A stretch of DNA of 17,085 nucleotides from CAZJHX01 sp964545715 (GCA_964545715.1 CAZJHX010000198.1:1-17085); one strand, 5' to 3'. Shown: positions 1 to 12,152, counted from the stretch's first letter. Program-made: numbers and translations. Notes: generated from the sequence alone by a model not told the origin.

Positions 1-2040
1 GAGGGCTGAACGCGTCGCGTGGAGCAGATCTTCCGACTCCTTGCCGCCGAGCTTGCGGATGAGGCGCATGTCCTCGCGCAATGTGAATCGGCCCTGCTCG
101 CGTCTGACGAGTTCTACCACTCGCTCGGGGTCGAGTCGACAAGCCGGCGACAGCGTGAACACCGCCGCCGCCGGTCCGGTTTCGACCTTCTCGATGCCGA
201 GATCGGCCAGGGCGATCTTCAGCGAGACCACCTCGCGCAAGTTGTAGACTTCGCGGGGATAGCGACCGAATCGGTCCACGATCTCGTAGAGCACCGCGTC
301 GAGCTCATCGTCGCTTCGAGCCATGCTGAGACGCTTGTAGAAGACCAGCCGGAGTCCCTCGTCGGCGATGTACTCCACCGGGATCAGGGCGGGCACCGGG
401 ATGTTGACCTCGGGCTCGATGCGTCGACTGCTCTCGCCGTCGCGCTGATCCTGGATCGCCTCCTCGAGCAGCTCGCAATAGAGATCGTATCCGATGTTCC
501 GGATATGCCCCGACTGGTCGGCGCCCAGCAGGTTGCCCGCGCCGCGAATGTCGAGATCGTGCTGGGCGATGTAAAGCCCGCTGCCCAACTCGGTGTGCGT
601 TCGAATCACCTCGAGGCGTCGCGCGGCGTCGCGCGGCCGCTTTCGGCGCCGCGGCCCCACCACATAGCAGAACGCGCGCTCCCGGCTCCGGCCGACACGG
701 CCGCGAAGCTGATAGAGCTGCGCGAGACCGAACATGTCGGCCCGGTTGATGAGGATGGTGTTTGCCGAGCCGATGTCGAGGCCGCTCTCGATGATCGTCG
801 TCGAGACCAGCACATCGGCGCGCCGGTTCACGAAGTCGAGCATCACCTTTTCGAGCTCGGCGTCCGGCATCTGGGCGTGGCCTACGATGACTTTCGCGCT
901 GGGAACGGCCTCGCGGATCTCGTTCGCGATCTCGTAGATGCCCTGAACCCGGTTGTGCACGAAGAAGACCTGACCGCCTCGGCGCAGCTCGTTTTCGATG
1001 GCCTCGCGTACCACGGACTCGCCGTAGTGGGCGATGTAGGTGCGCACGGCGAGCCGGTCGTTTGGGGGCGTCAGGATGACCGAGAGGTCGCGAATGCCGA
1101 GCATGCTCATTTCGAGGGTGCGAGGAATCGGTGTCGCGGTCATCGTCAGCACGTCGACCGTTCGCTTGAGCGCTTTGAGCTTCTCTTTGTGACTCACCCC
1201 GAAGCGCTGCTCTTCGTCGATGACCATCAGGCCGAGCTCCTTGAACTCGACGTCCTTGCTGAGCAGGCGGTGGGTGCCGATCAGGATGTCGACCTTTCCC
1301 GCCGCGGTATCCGAGATGATGGCCTTGCGCTCCTTGCTCGATCGGAATCGACTGATCGACTCCACNNNNNNNNNNAGGCGCTCGCGAAAGGTGCGCGCGT
1401 GCTGCTCCGACAGAATGGTGGTGGGAACGAGCACCGCCACCTGTTTGCCCGCGAGAGCGGCGAGCAACGCGGAGCGGATGGCGACCTCGGTCTTGCCGAA
1501 TCCGACATCGCCGCAGATGAGGCGGTCCATCGGCCGGCCCGACGTCATGTCTGCGAGCACCTCCTCGATCGCCTTCTGCTGGTGGGGAGTCTCCTCGAAC
1601 GGGAACGAGGCCTCGAACTCCCGGTACAGCGCGTCGGGAGGGGCGAACGCGAAGCCTGTTCTCGCCTGCCGCTCGGCATAGATCTGGAGCAGCTCCATGG
1701 CGAGCTCCTGGAGCTCAGCCCGGACCTTCCGTTTCGTCGCCTCCCAGCGCGTGCCGCCCAGCTTGTCGAGGGCCACCGACGCGCCGTCGGCCGAGGCATA
1801 CTTCTGGATCAGGCTAAGCCGGTACACCGGCAGGTACAGCTTGTCGTCGCCTGCGAACTCGAGCTTCAGGTAGTCCCCAGCGACGCCGGTTATCTCGAGC
1901 TTCTGGATGCCGTGATAGCGCGCGACCCCGAACTCGCGGTGGACCACGAGATCGCCGCTCGAGAGCTCGCGGAAGTGGCTGATCGCCAGGCTCTCTTCTA
2001 CGACCCGCGCAGTGGATCGGCGGGCGGCCCGGCCGAAGAG
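1..2040 (-). CDS. mfd: Transcription-repair coupling factor Mfd, partial (C-terminal two thirds)
   Basis: Mfd is a DNA translocase that removes RNA polymerase stalled at DNA damage and recruits UvrA. Read on the minus strand, the fragment starts in the RNA-polymerase-interacting domain (motif SSGDLVVHREFG), continues through the helicase core with Walker A GDVGFGKTE (about 1482-1512), the DEEQ box (1207-1218), ATPIPRTLEMS and the TRG-type motif LRGRVGRSRE (about 660-720), and ends in the C-terminal D7 domain. About 680 codons match the part of the family (about 1150 residues in E. coli) from the polymerase-interacting domain almost to the C-terminus. The stop codon lies beyond the left edge. 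The N-terminal UvrB-like domains are missing because the sequence switches to clpA near 2040. A 10-base N gap interrupts the helicase core. No start or stop codon is visible, so the frame is open at both ends. Family assignment is very secure. Confidence 0.93.
1366..1375. other. Assembly gap of 10 N inside mfd
   Basis: Ten undetermined bases interrupt the first RecA-like helicase domain of Mfd. The flanking codons are in the same frame: ERL on one side and VESISRFRS on the other. In other Mfd proteins about seven residues separate the RF/RL pair from the E-x-[IL]-SRFRS motif. Only about four fit here, so the true missing length is more likely about 19 bases. This is inference from remembered family spacing. 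Confidence 0.97.

Positions 2041-2045
<5 letters not shown>
2035..2045. other. Chimeric junction between antisense mfd and sense clpA
   Basis: Up to about 2040 the minus strand reads as good Mfd; the last family-like residues are LFGR at 2029-2040, matching the start of the linker before the polymerase-interacting domain. From about 2041 the plus strand reads as ClpA, from the linker before its first AAA+ domain (GGKAAPAKNPLEVF). Neither gene continues across. The two coding phases are exactly antiparallel, so a plus-strand frame stays open across the join and mimics a 1268-residue fusion. No insertion sequence, repeat or N run marks the site. A chimeric contig or misassembly is most likely; an inversion or deletion breakpoint in the cell is possible. 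Confidence 0.85.
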
Positions 2046-3821
<1,776 letters not shown>

Positions 3822-3825
<4 letters not shown>

Positions 3826-5929
3826 GCGAGGCGCGCATTCGGGAGGCGCTCGGCGGCATGCCGATGCTTCTCGCACGCAGCGCGCCTGCCGAGAGGGCTC
3901 ACCTGGTGGACGTGCTGTGCCGCTGCTACCTGGACAACCCGCTGCCGCTTCCGTTTTTGGACGGAGTGCTGCTGCACCTGCTGCAGGCCACTGTCCGGCG
4001 CTATCCTCTGTTTTTTCATGCCTCCCGACTGCTGCACCAGTCCGCCACGCCCGAGGGGGTGCTGGCCTGGACGGACCTGTCCGGCTGGCAGGAGATGGCC
4101 GCGCTGCTCGACCGCTGGAAGGCCCGCGACGGCGCGCACGTCGACGGGGCGCTGCTGAGCGATCCCACCGACACGACGACGCATCTGGTCGCGGGCAGCG
4201 TGTGCGCCGGGCTGCTGAATCCGGCTCTTGCGATCGTGGTCACCCAGCACCTCCGCCGTGCCTTGTCCGATGAGCTCGTGGTGGGCCTGCATCGGCTGCG
4301 TGAGCTGCACAGCGCGCTGCACCTGTATTTCTGCGCGTCCGACGTGCCGCTGCAGGACGACCCGGTCATCGGTCCCTGGCAGGCCTCCCTGGAGCCGCTG
4401 CTTGGCGAGCGAGCGCGGGCCAAGGTCTCCTATGTCATCCCGACGACGAAGCTGGCGGAGACGCCTGACGGTGGGGCAATGACCGAGGAGCTTGCCGTCA
4501 CGTTGCTGGAGAGCTCGCCGGTCGGCGTGGTGCGCCTGGATGAGGACGGGCGGATCGTCTACGAGAACCCGGCGGTGCGCCGGATTGTCGGCGTGCGGTC
4601 AGACCGTCGGACTCCGGCCGTGGGCATGAGAATTGCCGACATGCCCAACCTTCAGGGCACGTCGCTGGTCGACCCTCTGCGAGCCCTTGTCGCCGACGGG
4701 ACACCGATGCCGCGCACGCGCGCGCACGTGACGTCGCTGATCGGCGCACGGCTCACGCTCACGATGGAGGGCCAGGCGGTCATCGACGCGGCAGGGCGCC
4801 GCCGCGGCTCCGTGGTGATCATCACCGACTTGGGGCGCGAGGAGACGCTGCAAAAGCAGCTGATCCAGGCCCAGAAGATGGAGGTGCTGGGCACGCTGGT
4901 CGGGGGCATCGCGCATGATTTGAACAATCTGCTGGTCGGCGTGCGGGGCAACGCGTCGGTCGTGCGCTCACGAATGTCTCCCACCCACCCGGATCACGCG
5001 GCGATCGAGCGCCTCGACAACGCCACGGAGCGCCTTGCGGTCGTGGTGGACGGGCTACTGGGCCTGGCTCGGCGCGCGGACGAGTTTGAGAACCAGACGG
5101 TGGACTGCGCGCAGGTCCTCAGCAGCGCCGGCGACCTGATGGCGGGCCTGCTGCCCTCGACGATCGCGCTGGACATCGACGTGCGCCCGGCGCTCTGGTG
5201 CGCCGTCGGTCGCGTGCATCTGGAGCAGGTCTTTGTGAATCTGTGCATCAACGCGCGGGACGCTATCGGCGTGCAGGGGCGGATTCAGGTGCGAGGCCAC
5301 CGCCTGGAGGACCCGCCCCGCATCGCGATCGAGGTCACCGACGACGGCGCCGGCATGCCTGACGAGGTCGCGGCGCGCGTCTTTGAGCCGATGTACACGA
5401 CGAAGCAGGACGGCACCGGGCTGGGTCTGCCGGTCAGTCGCGCGATTTTGGAGGCGTACGGCGGCACCATCACCTGTGCGACGAGCCTGGGGATCGGCTC
5501 CACGTTCACGCTGGTGCTGCCCGAGGGTGAGCCCGGCGTCACAGACGTCGCGCAGCCGGCGGCGATGGAGCCTGACGCCGACGCGGCGGGCCTGCCGCGT
5601 GTGCTGGTCGTGGACGACAACATGGTGGTCCGCATGCTCTGCGTCGAGGTGCTGGAGTCACAGGGCTATGACGCGGTCGGCGCCCAGTCCGCGACCGAGG
5701 CGCTGGAGTTGAACGACGACACCGTCCGCGCCGCCTTGATCGATATCGGGCTGCCGGACATGGACGGCATCGACCTGGCGTCGCAGCTGACGGGACCCGT
5801 CGTGCTGATGAGCGGCACCGTTCCGCGCGACCTGCAGCAGCGCGCCGAGGCCTTGAGCCTGCGTTATTGGTTTGTGAAGAAGCCCTTCCAGATCCCGGAG
5901 CTCTTAGCCGCCGTGGAGGCGGCCTGCAG

Positions 5930-5933
<4 letters not shown>
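3822..5933 (+). CDS. Hybrid sensor histidine kinase (PAS-HisKA-HATPase-REC) with unrecognised N-terminal domain
   Basis: This 703-residue protein is a soluble hybrid two-component kinase; I see no signal peptide or membrane segment. Residues 1 to about 215 form a leucine- and histidine-rich, probably helical region that I do not recognise. A PAS-like domain follows (about 225-345, with GVVRLDEDGRIVYENPAVRRIVG). The HisKA motif GGIAHDLNN puts the phosphorylated histidine at His365. The ATP-binding domain has its N box near 473-477, a DDGAG motif near 507 and GTGLGL near 532. The C-terminal receiver has Asp598/Asp599, phosphoacceptor Asp641 (LIDIGLPDMDG) and Lys687. All catalytic residues are present, so kinase and receiver should both work. 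The ATG overlaps the clpA stop (ATGA), implying co-transcription and translational coupling. No separate response regulator gene with an output domain is nearby, so the downstream partner is unknown. Its last bases overlap the end of convergent cysN. Confidence 0.9.
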
Positions 5934-7774
<1,841 letters not shown>

Positions 7775-7786
7775 TGCGCAGGGCTC

Positions 7787-8647
7787 CTACATGTACCCGT
7801 CGCGGCGCAGCTTCTCCATGGCGTGCGGATCCTCTTGATCCTGGGCACGTCCGGAGCGCTCGGCCACCGTCGTCGTCAACAGCTCTTGAATGATCTCGCC
7901 CGGCGTGGTCGCCGTGGACTGGATGTTGCCTGTGCACGGCGCGCACCCCAGCGAGCGATAGCGGGTGCCCTCACCCTGATCGTAGTACAGCGGGATGACC
8001 GGGATCTTCTCGCGCTCGACGTACTCCCAGATGTTCACCTCGGTCCAGTCCAGCAGCGGGTGGATGCGCACGTGGGTGCCGGGCGCAAAGTCCGTCTTGA
8101 ACTGGCTCCACAGCTCGGGCGGCTGGTCCGCGATGTCCCAGTCGTTGTTCTTGTCGCGCGGCGAGAAGTAGCGCTCTTTGGAGCGGCTGCCCTCTTCATC
8201 GGCCCGTGCGCCGACGATCACGCCGGTGTACGGCTCCTGGTTCCAGTCCTTGATGTACTCGCCGGTGTGGTCCATGCGGTAGCGCGTCCACTCGGCGGAC
8301 AGGGTGTTGCGCAGCGCCTCGGTCTTCAGCGCCTTGCAGCACACCATGCGGCCGTGCGTGTGGTCCATGCCGCCGGCCAGCGCCGTCTCGTTTTGTCCGT
8401 AGACCATGGTGAGGTCCCACTCTCGCGCCAGGCGGTCGCGATACGCGATCATCGACTCGATCTTGTAGGACGTGTCGATATGCACCAGCGGAAACGGCAC
8501 GTGGCCAAAGAACGCCTTGCGCGCCAGCCACAGCATGATGGTGGAGTCCTTGCCGATCGACCACAACATGCACAGGTTCTTGAAGTGGTGATAGGCCTCG
8601 CGAAGGATGTAGACGCTCTGTGACTCGAGCTCATCGAGGTGGTTCAC
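7787..8647 (-). CDS. cysD: Sulfate adenylyltransferase subunit 2 (CysD)
   Basis: CysD is the catalytic subunit of the heterodimeric ATP sulfurylase, a PP-loop ATP pyrophosphatase that adenylylates sulfate. The PP-loop motif SIGKDS is at residues 30-35, followed by IMLWLARKAFF. Other family motifs are HIDTSYK, GARADEEGSRSKER, PLLDWTE, RYRSLGCAPCTG and the C-terminal MEKLRRDGYM. I chose the GTG at 8645-8647 (286 residues, near the family's roughly 300), because a GGGAGG ribosome binding site sits five bases upstream and the family begins with a similar HL-x-x-LE sequence. An in-frame TTG at 8668 would add seven residues, but it coincides with the predicted transcription start and would have no ribosome binding site. 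The gene leads the cysDN operon and is divergent from the ABC importer genes. Assignment is secure. Confidence 0.95.
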   Translation of the reverse strand: MNHLDELESQSVYILREAYHHFKNLCMLWSIGKDSTIMLWLARKAFFGHVPFPLVHIDTSYKIESMIAYRDRLAREWDLTMVYGQNETALAGGMDHTHGRMVCCKALKTEALRNTLSAEWTRYRMDHTGEYIKDWNQEPYTGVIVGARADEEGSRSKERYFSPRDKNNDWDIADQPPELWSQFKTDFAPGTHVRIHPLLDWTEVNIWEYVEREKIPVIPLYYDQGEGTRYRSLGCAPCTGNIQSTATTPGEIIQELLTTTVAERSGRAQDQEDPHAMEKLRRDGYM

Positions 8648-8675
8648 ACGTGCCTCCCGGCAAAGCAAGGCTACT

Positions 8676-8704
8676 TATATAGTGATGTCTTGCGGCTGCG
8701 GCAA
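8676..8704 (-). promoter_or_regulatory. Sigma-70-like promoter of cysDN
   Basis: On the minus strand a TTGCCG -35 element (8699-8704) and a TATATA -10 element (8676-8681) are separated by exactly 17 bases. This predicts a start near 8669 and a leader of about 20 bases before the GTG of cysD, just enough for the GGGAGG site at 8653-8658. The -10 is strikingly AT-rich for this DNA. I see no obvious CysB-like site, but such sites are degenerate. Confidence 0.6.
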
Positions 8705-8707
8705 CCT

Positions 8708-8745
8708 CCTTGACGCCGCCCCACCCCCTTGACGCCCCCCCACCC
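8708..8745 (+). repeat. Two-copy 19-bp tandem repeat containing TTGACG
   Basis: Two adjacent 19-base units (8708-8726 and 8727-8745) begin CCTTGACGCC and end CCCACCC, with a single mismatch at the eleventh base. Each contains TTGACG, a good -35 hexamer on the plus strand. The array lies between the divergent cysDN and importer promoters, so it may be a regulator binding site or a duplicated promoter element. Confidence 0.9.
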
Positions 8746-8758
8746 TCTCCCTTAGGGT
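8729..8758 (+). promoter_or_regulatory. Possible promoter of the importer operon
   Basis: The second TTGACG (8729-8734) is followed after 18 bases by TAGGGT (8753-8758), a weak -10 element matching three of six consensus bases. The first TTGACG has no -10 at a suitable distance. If used, transcription would begin near 8765 and leave a leader of about 125 bases with two hairpins. The -10 match is poor, so confidence is low. Confidence 0.35.
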
Positions 8759-8797
8759 CCACCGCATGTTCTACCAATACCGCTGAACCAGCCACAG

Positions 8798-8871
8798 GCG
8801 CCGGCGTGACCGGCGCGAGATGACCTCCCTGCCCATGGCGTAGCGCTCTGTTGCGTCCCCGGGACGGGGAC
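8798..8871 (+). promoter_or_regulatory. Two hairpins in the importer leader
   Basis: A perfect 7-bp stem, GCGCCGG/CCGGCGC with a 5-base loop, lies at 8798-8816. A second perfect 6-bp stem, GTCCCC/GGGGAC with a 5-base loop, lies at 8855-8871. The second ends four bases before the TAGGAG ribosome binding site (8875-8880), close enough to influence translation. Neither is followed by a T run, so they do not look like terminators. I could not match the leader to a riboswitch class I know. Confidence 0.5.
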
Positions 8872-8890
8872 CGATAGGAGCTTACGCACC

Positions 8891-9769
8891 GTGCGAACAA
8901 CCGTATTTCTCTTCATGATTATTCTGGCCGCAGGCTGCGGCAGGAAGGCCCAGGGCAACAGCGCCGAGGCCGACGCCCCGGTGGTGATTCGCGTCACCGC
9001 CATCCCCGACGAGAACCCCACCGAGCTGCAGCGCAAGTACCAGCCGATGGTCGAGTATCTCTCGAACGCGCTGGGCGCCACGGTCAAGTACGTGCCGGTC
9101 ACCGACTACGGCGCGGCCGTGCAGGCGCTTGTTGCCGGGCGCATCGACTTCGCCTGGCTGGGCGGCTTCACCCACGTCCAGTCGCGCACGATGAGCGACG
9201 TTCAGCCGCTGGTGATGCGCGACATCGATCGCGACTTCAAGAGCGTCTTCATCGCCAATACCGCCGGCGGTGTCGCCTCCGTTGCCGACTGTCGGGGCAA
9301 GAAGTTCGCCTTCGGGTCCAAAAGCTCGACGTCGGGCCACCTGATGCCGCGCCACTTCCTGGCCACGACGCACGGCATCGACCCGGCGGCGGACTTTGAC
9401 GGCGAGCCCGTCTTCAGCGGCGCACACGACGCGACGGCCAAGATGGTCGAGTCCGGGCGCGTGCCCGCCGGCGCGCTCAACAAGCAGGTCTGGGACCGGA
9501 TGGTGCGCGAAGGCAAGGTCGACACCGAGAAGGTGACCGTGATCTGGACCACGCCCGGCTACGTCGACTACGTCTGGACCGCCCGCACGGCCGTGAATCC
9601 GGCGCTGAGACAGAAGTTTGCGGCGGCGTTTCTGGCGCTGGACCCGGCCGACGAGACGCACAAGGCGGTGCTCGGGCTGCAGGGCGCACAGAAGTTCGTG
9701 CCCGGCGCGGCAGCAGACTTCAACGCCATCGAGGACGTCGCTCGGTCGACCGGGCTGCTCAAGAACTGA
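8891..9769 (+). CDS. PhnD-like ABC transporter substrate-binding lipoprotein, resembling the putative selenate-binding family
   Basis: This 292-residue protein is the extracytoplasmic solute receptor of the ABC importer encoded with it. The N-terminus is a lipoprotein signal ending in the lipobox LAAGC, with Cys16 as the lipidated residue. The mature part has PhnD/transferrin-like features: VTAIPDENPTELQRKYQP, VPVTDYGAAVQAL, GRIDFAWLGGFTHVQ, FAFGSKSSTSGHLMPR and FSGAHDATAKMV. From memory, these conserved stretches fit the PhnD-related family annotated as putative selenate ABC transporter binding protein better than true phosphonate receptors; that label is itself a prediction. Phosphonate, phosphite or another oxyanion remain alternatives. 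The GTG start is supported by TAGGAG ten bases upstream. The stop overlaps the beginning of the ATPase frame. The divergent cysDN neighbour suits a role in sulfur or selenium oxyanion metabolism. Confidence 0.85.
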   Translation: MRTTVFLFMIILAAGCGRKAQGNSAEADAPVVIRVTAIPDENPTELQRKYQPMVEYLSNALGATVKYVPVTDYGAAVQALVAGRIDFAWLGGFTHVQSRTMSDVQPLVMRDIDRDFKSVFIANTAGGVASVADCRGKKFAFGSKSSTSGHLMPRHFLATTHGIDPAADFDGEPVFSGAHDATAKMVESGRVPAGALNKQVWDRMVREGKVDTEKVTVIWTTPGYVDYVWTARTAVNPALRQKFAAAFLALDPADETHKAVLGLQGAQKFVPGAAADFNAIEDVARSTGLLKN

Positions 9770-10527
9770 CCAATTCGCCCCGGCTGCAGCTGGAGGGCGT
9801 TGGGCGTCATTGGGGCGCCCGCCACGCTTTGGCGGACGTGTCGCTGGTCATCGAGCCCGGTCAACGCATCGCGCTGGCAGGGCCCAGCGGCAGCGGCAAG
9901 TCCACGCTGCTGCGCCTCATCAGCGGCGCGCTGCGTCCGACTGCTGGGCGCGTGCTCGTCGACGGACGGGACCTGGCGCGCTTCACCACCGCCCAGCTGG
10001 CCCGCCATCGACGGCAGCTCGGCATGGTGGAGCAGGGCGCCAACCTGGTGCCGCAGCTGACCGTTCACGACAACGTGGTCGCGGGTCGCGTGCCGCGCTG
10101 GCCGTGGTATCGCACGCTGGCGTCCCTGGTGTGGCCGCTTGAGCGTGACGAGACGGCCACGCTGTTGGAGCGCGTCGGGCTGGCTGACCGGCAGTGGGAC
10201 CCGACATCTATACTAAGCGGCGGCCAGCAGCAGCGGGTGGCCATCGCGCGGGCGCTGGCGGCGGATGCCCCGACGATTTTGGCTGATGAGCCCACGGCGT
10301 CGCTGGATCCGGCCACGGCGCGCGACATGGTGGCACTGCTGCTCGACGAGACCGACGGCAAGGCGGCCACGGTGGTCTTTTGCACGCACTGGGTCAGCCT
10401 GGTGAGCGCTCGCGCGGACCGGCTGATCGGGCTGCGAGAGGGGCGCGTGGTCATCGATGCGCCGGCGGCCGACGTCTCCGATGCGGCGCTCGATGAGCTC
10501 TACGCGGGCAGTCGTGAGCGTCGCTAG
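9766..10527 (+). CDS. PhnC-like ABC transporter ATP-binding protein, apparent CTG start
   Basis: This cytoplasmic ATPase powers the importer. From the proposed start it is 253 residues, with Walker A GPSGSGKST (39-47), Q-loop region MVEQGANLVPQLTV, signature LSGGQQQR (150-157), Walker B ILADEP with Asp174/Glu175, and a switch His in CTHWVS. The segment VVAGRVPRWPWYRTL is typical of PhnC-type subunits. The start is a problem. The first ATG/GTG/TTG in frame is a TTG at 9829, inside the first conserved block (ALADVSL), and would remove the first beta strand (LQLEGVG). The coding match extends upstream to a CTG at 9766-9768 that overlaps the TGA of the receptor gene (CTGA). Start by translational coupling at this CTG is my best reading; other in-frame CTGs at 9784 and 9790 are possible. 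The 3' end overlaps the permease gene. Confidence 0.88.
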   Translation: MTNSPRLQLEGVGRHWGARHALADVSLVIEPGQRIALAGPSGSGKSTLLRLISGALRPTAGRVLVDGRDLARFTTAQLARHRRQLGMVEQGANLVPQLTVHDNVVAGRVPRWPWYRTLASLVWPLERDETATLLERVGLADRQWDPTSILSGGQQQRVAIARALAADAPTILADEPTASLDPATARDMVALLLDETDGKAATVVFCTHWVSLVSARADRLIGLREGRVVIDAPAADVSDAALDELYAGSRERR

Positions 10528-12127
10528 TCACCACAAACGTCTACTGATCACGGCGCTGTTGGCGGCGTTGGTCGCATGGACCGCTCGCGTCAGCCAGGTC
10601 GAGCCGGACGCGCTGTTGTCAGAGGACGGACTGCGCTCGGCCATGGATATCCTGGGCGGGCTGCGCCACCCGGATCTGAGTGGCGACTTTGTCGAGCGCG
10701 TGTGGCGGTTGATGCTGGAGAGCCTGGCGATCGGCGCGGTCGGCATGGGGCTGGCCCTGACGCTGGGGGTCCCGTTAGCGCTGGTCGCTGCACGGCTGCC
10801 CGACTTGTCCGAGCCGCCCGGGCGGGACCGAACACGGACGGTGATGGGCGTGCTGCGGTGGGGAGCCCGCACGGTGTTGTCGGTGTTGCGCTCGATTCCG
10901 GAGATCGTCTGGGCGTACCTGTTTGTGCGCATTCTCGGGTTGGGGCCGGGCCCGGCGGTGCTGGCGATCGGGCTCACGTTCGCGGGCATCATCGGCAAGC
11001 TGTACGCCGAGCTGATGGAGGCGGTGGATCCGTTGCCCGTTCGCGCCCTGCGCGCGGCCGGCGTGGGACGGTGGGCGGCGCTGCTGGTCGGTGTGTTTCC
11101 GCAGGTGCGCGCCCAGTGGATCGGCTACGGCCTCTTTCGCTTTGAGTGCGCCATCCGCAGCGCGGCGATTCTGGGCGTGGTCGGCGCTGGCGGCATCGGC
11201 GCGGAGATCGATCTCAGCATCCGCTACTTCCAGTACGACAAGCTGGCGACCGCGCTTTTGGCGGTGCTGGCCTGCGTCATCGTCTTTGAGGTGATCAGCG
11301 CGGGGTTGAGGCGTGTGCGCGCGCGCTGGACCGTGGGCGCGCTGGCCATCGGCCTGGTGTGGGGGCTGGACCTGCTGGCCGTGCCGTGGGCCGACCTGCT
11401 TGACGCGATGGCGCTGGAGCAGACGCGCCTGTTCGTGGCCGGGTTGGCCTCGCCGCAGACGGACAGCGTCTTTCTCTGGGACAGCGTGCGGCTCATGGGC
11501 GAGACGGTCGCGATGGCTTTGTGTGCCACGATCGCGGCGGCTGCTGCGGCGTTTTTCGTAGCGCCGCTAGCCACGCGAACGCTGACGGTCTCAGGGTTCT
11601 TGCCCGACGCGGTACGCCCGCGCTCCTGGTGGGGGCTGCCGGTCTGGGTGGCTCTGGTCGCGGCCCGCCTGTTGCTGCAGGTGACGCGAGCGCTGCCGGA
11701 GCTGGTCTGGGCGCTGGTCTTCGTGGTCTGGGTCGGCCCGGGGCCGTTCGCCGGCATGCTCGCCATAGCAGCCCACACGGTTGGTATTCTCGGCCGCCTC
11801 TTCTCGGAGGTCTACGAGGAGGTCGAGCCGCAGCCTGTGGCGGCGTTGGAGGCGCTGGGCGCGTCACGGATCGCCCGCTGGGGTTATGGATTGTTGCCGC
11901 AGGTCGCGCCCAGGCTGCTGGCCTATGCGTTGTTTCGGTTTGAGGTGAACGTGCGTGCGACGGCGATGGTCGGCTTTGTCGGCGCGGGCGGCATCGGCAA
12001 CGCGATTCACACCGCGATCAGCCTCTTTCACTGGGCGGACCTGTCGGCGCTGCTGCTGCTCTTGCTGGGTGCGGTGGTCGTGATCGACGCGGTCGGAGAT
12101 CAGCTCAGAAGGCGCCTGATCCTGTAA
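10493..12127 (+). CDS. ABC transporter permease, two fused PhnE-like halves
   Basis: This membrane protein of about 544 residues forms the import channel. Two homologous halves are fused in one chain. The first carries the EAA-type loop EAVDPLPVRALRAAGVGR followed by FPQVRAQWIGYGLFRFE and VGAGGIGAEI. The second repeats this as EEVEPQPVAALEALGASR, LPQVAPRLLAYALFRFE and VGAGGIGNAI. Phosphonate-type importers more often use a single PhnE half that dimerises, so the fusion gives a pseudo-dimer with one gene product. Many hydrophobic segments are visible in both halves; I have not assigned an exact number. The ATG at 10493 overlaps the end of the ATPase gene by 35 bases; a GTG at 10514 (14-base overlap) is an alternative, and neither has a strong ribosome binding site. 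The gene completes a receptor-ATPase-permease operon. Confidence 0.88.
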   Translation: MSSTRAVVSVASHHKRLLITALLAALVAWTARVSQVEPDALLSEDGLRSAMDILGGLRHPDLSGDFVERVWRLMLESLAIGAVGMGLALTLGVPLALVAARLPDLSEPPGRDRTRTVMGVLRWGARTVLSVLRSIPEIVWAYLFVRILGLGPGPAVLAIGLTFAGIIGKLYAELMEAVDPLPVRALRAAGVGRWAALLVGVFPQVRAQWIGYGLFRFECAIRSAAILGVVGAGGIGAEIDLSIRYFQYDKLATALLAVLACVIVFEVISAGLRRVRARWTVGALAIGLVWGLDLLAVPWADLLDAMALEQTRLFVAGLASPQTDSVFLWDSVRLMGETVAMALCATIAAAAAAFFVAPLATRTLTVSGFLPDAVRPRSWWGLPVWVALVAARLLLQVTRALPELVWALVFVVWVGPGPFAGMLAIAAHTVGILGRLFSEVYEEVEPQPVAALEALGASRIARWGYGLLPQVAPRLLAYALFRFEVNVRATAMVGFVGAGGIGNAIHTAISLFHWADLSALLLLLLGAVVVIDAVGDQLRRRLIL

Positions 12128-12152
12128 GCCGTAACCTTATTGCGGGCAAAGC

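Noticed and set aside
8891..12127. Annotation as a phosphonate uptake operon (phnCDE)
   Set aside because: The receptor motifs fit the putative selenate-type family better, no carbon-phosphorus lyase or phosphonatase genes are nearby, and cysDN is the divergent neighbour. Phosphonate remains possible but is not supported by context.
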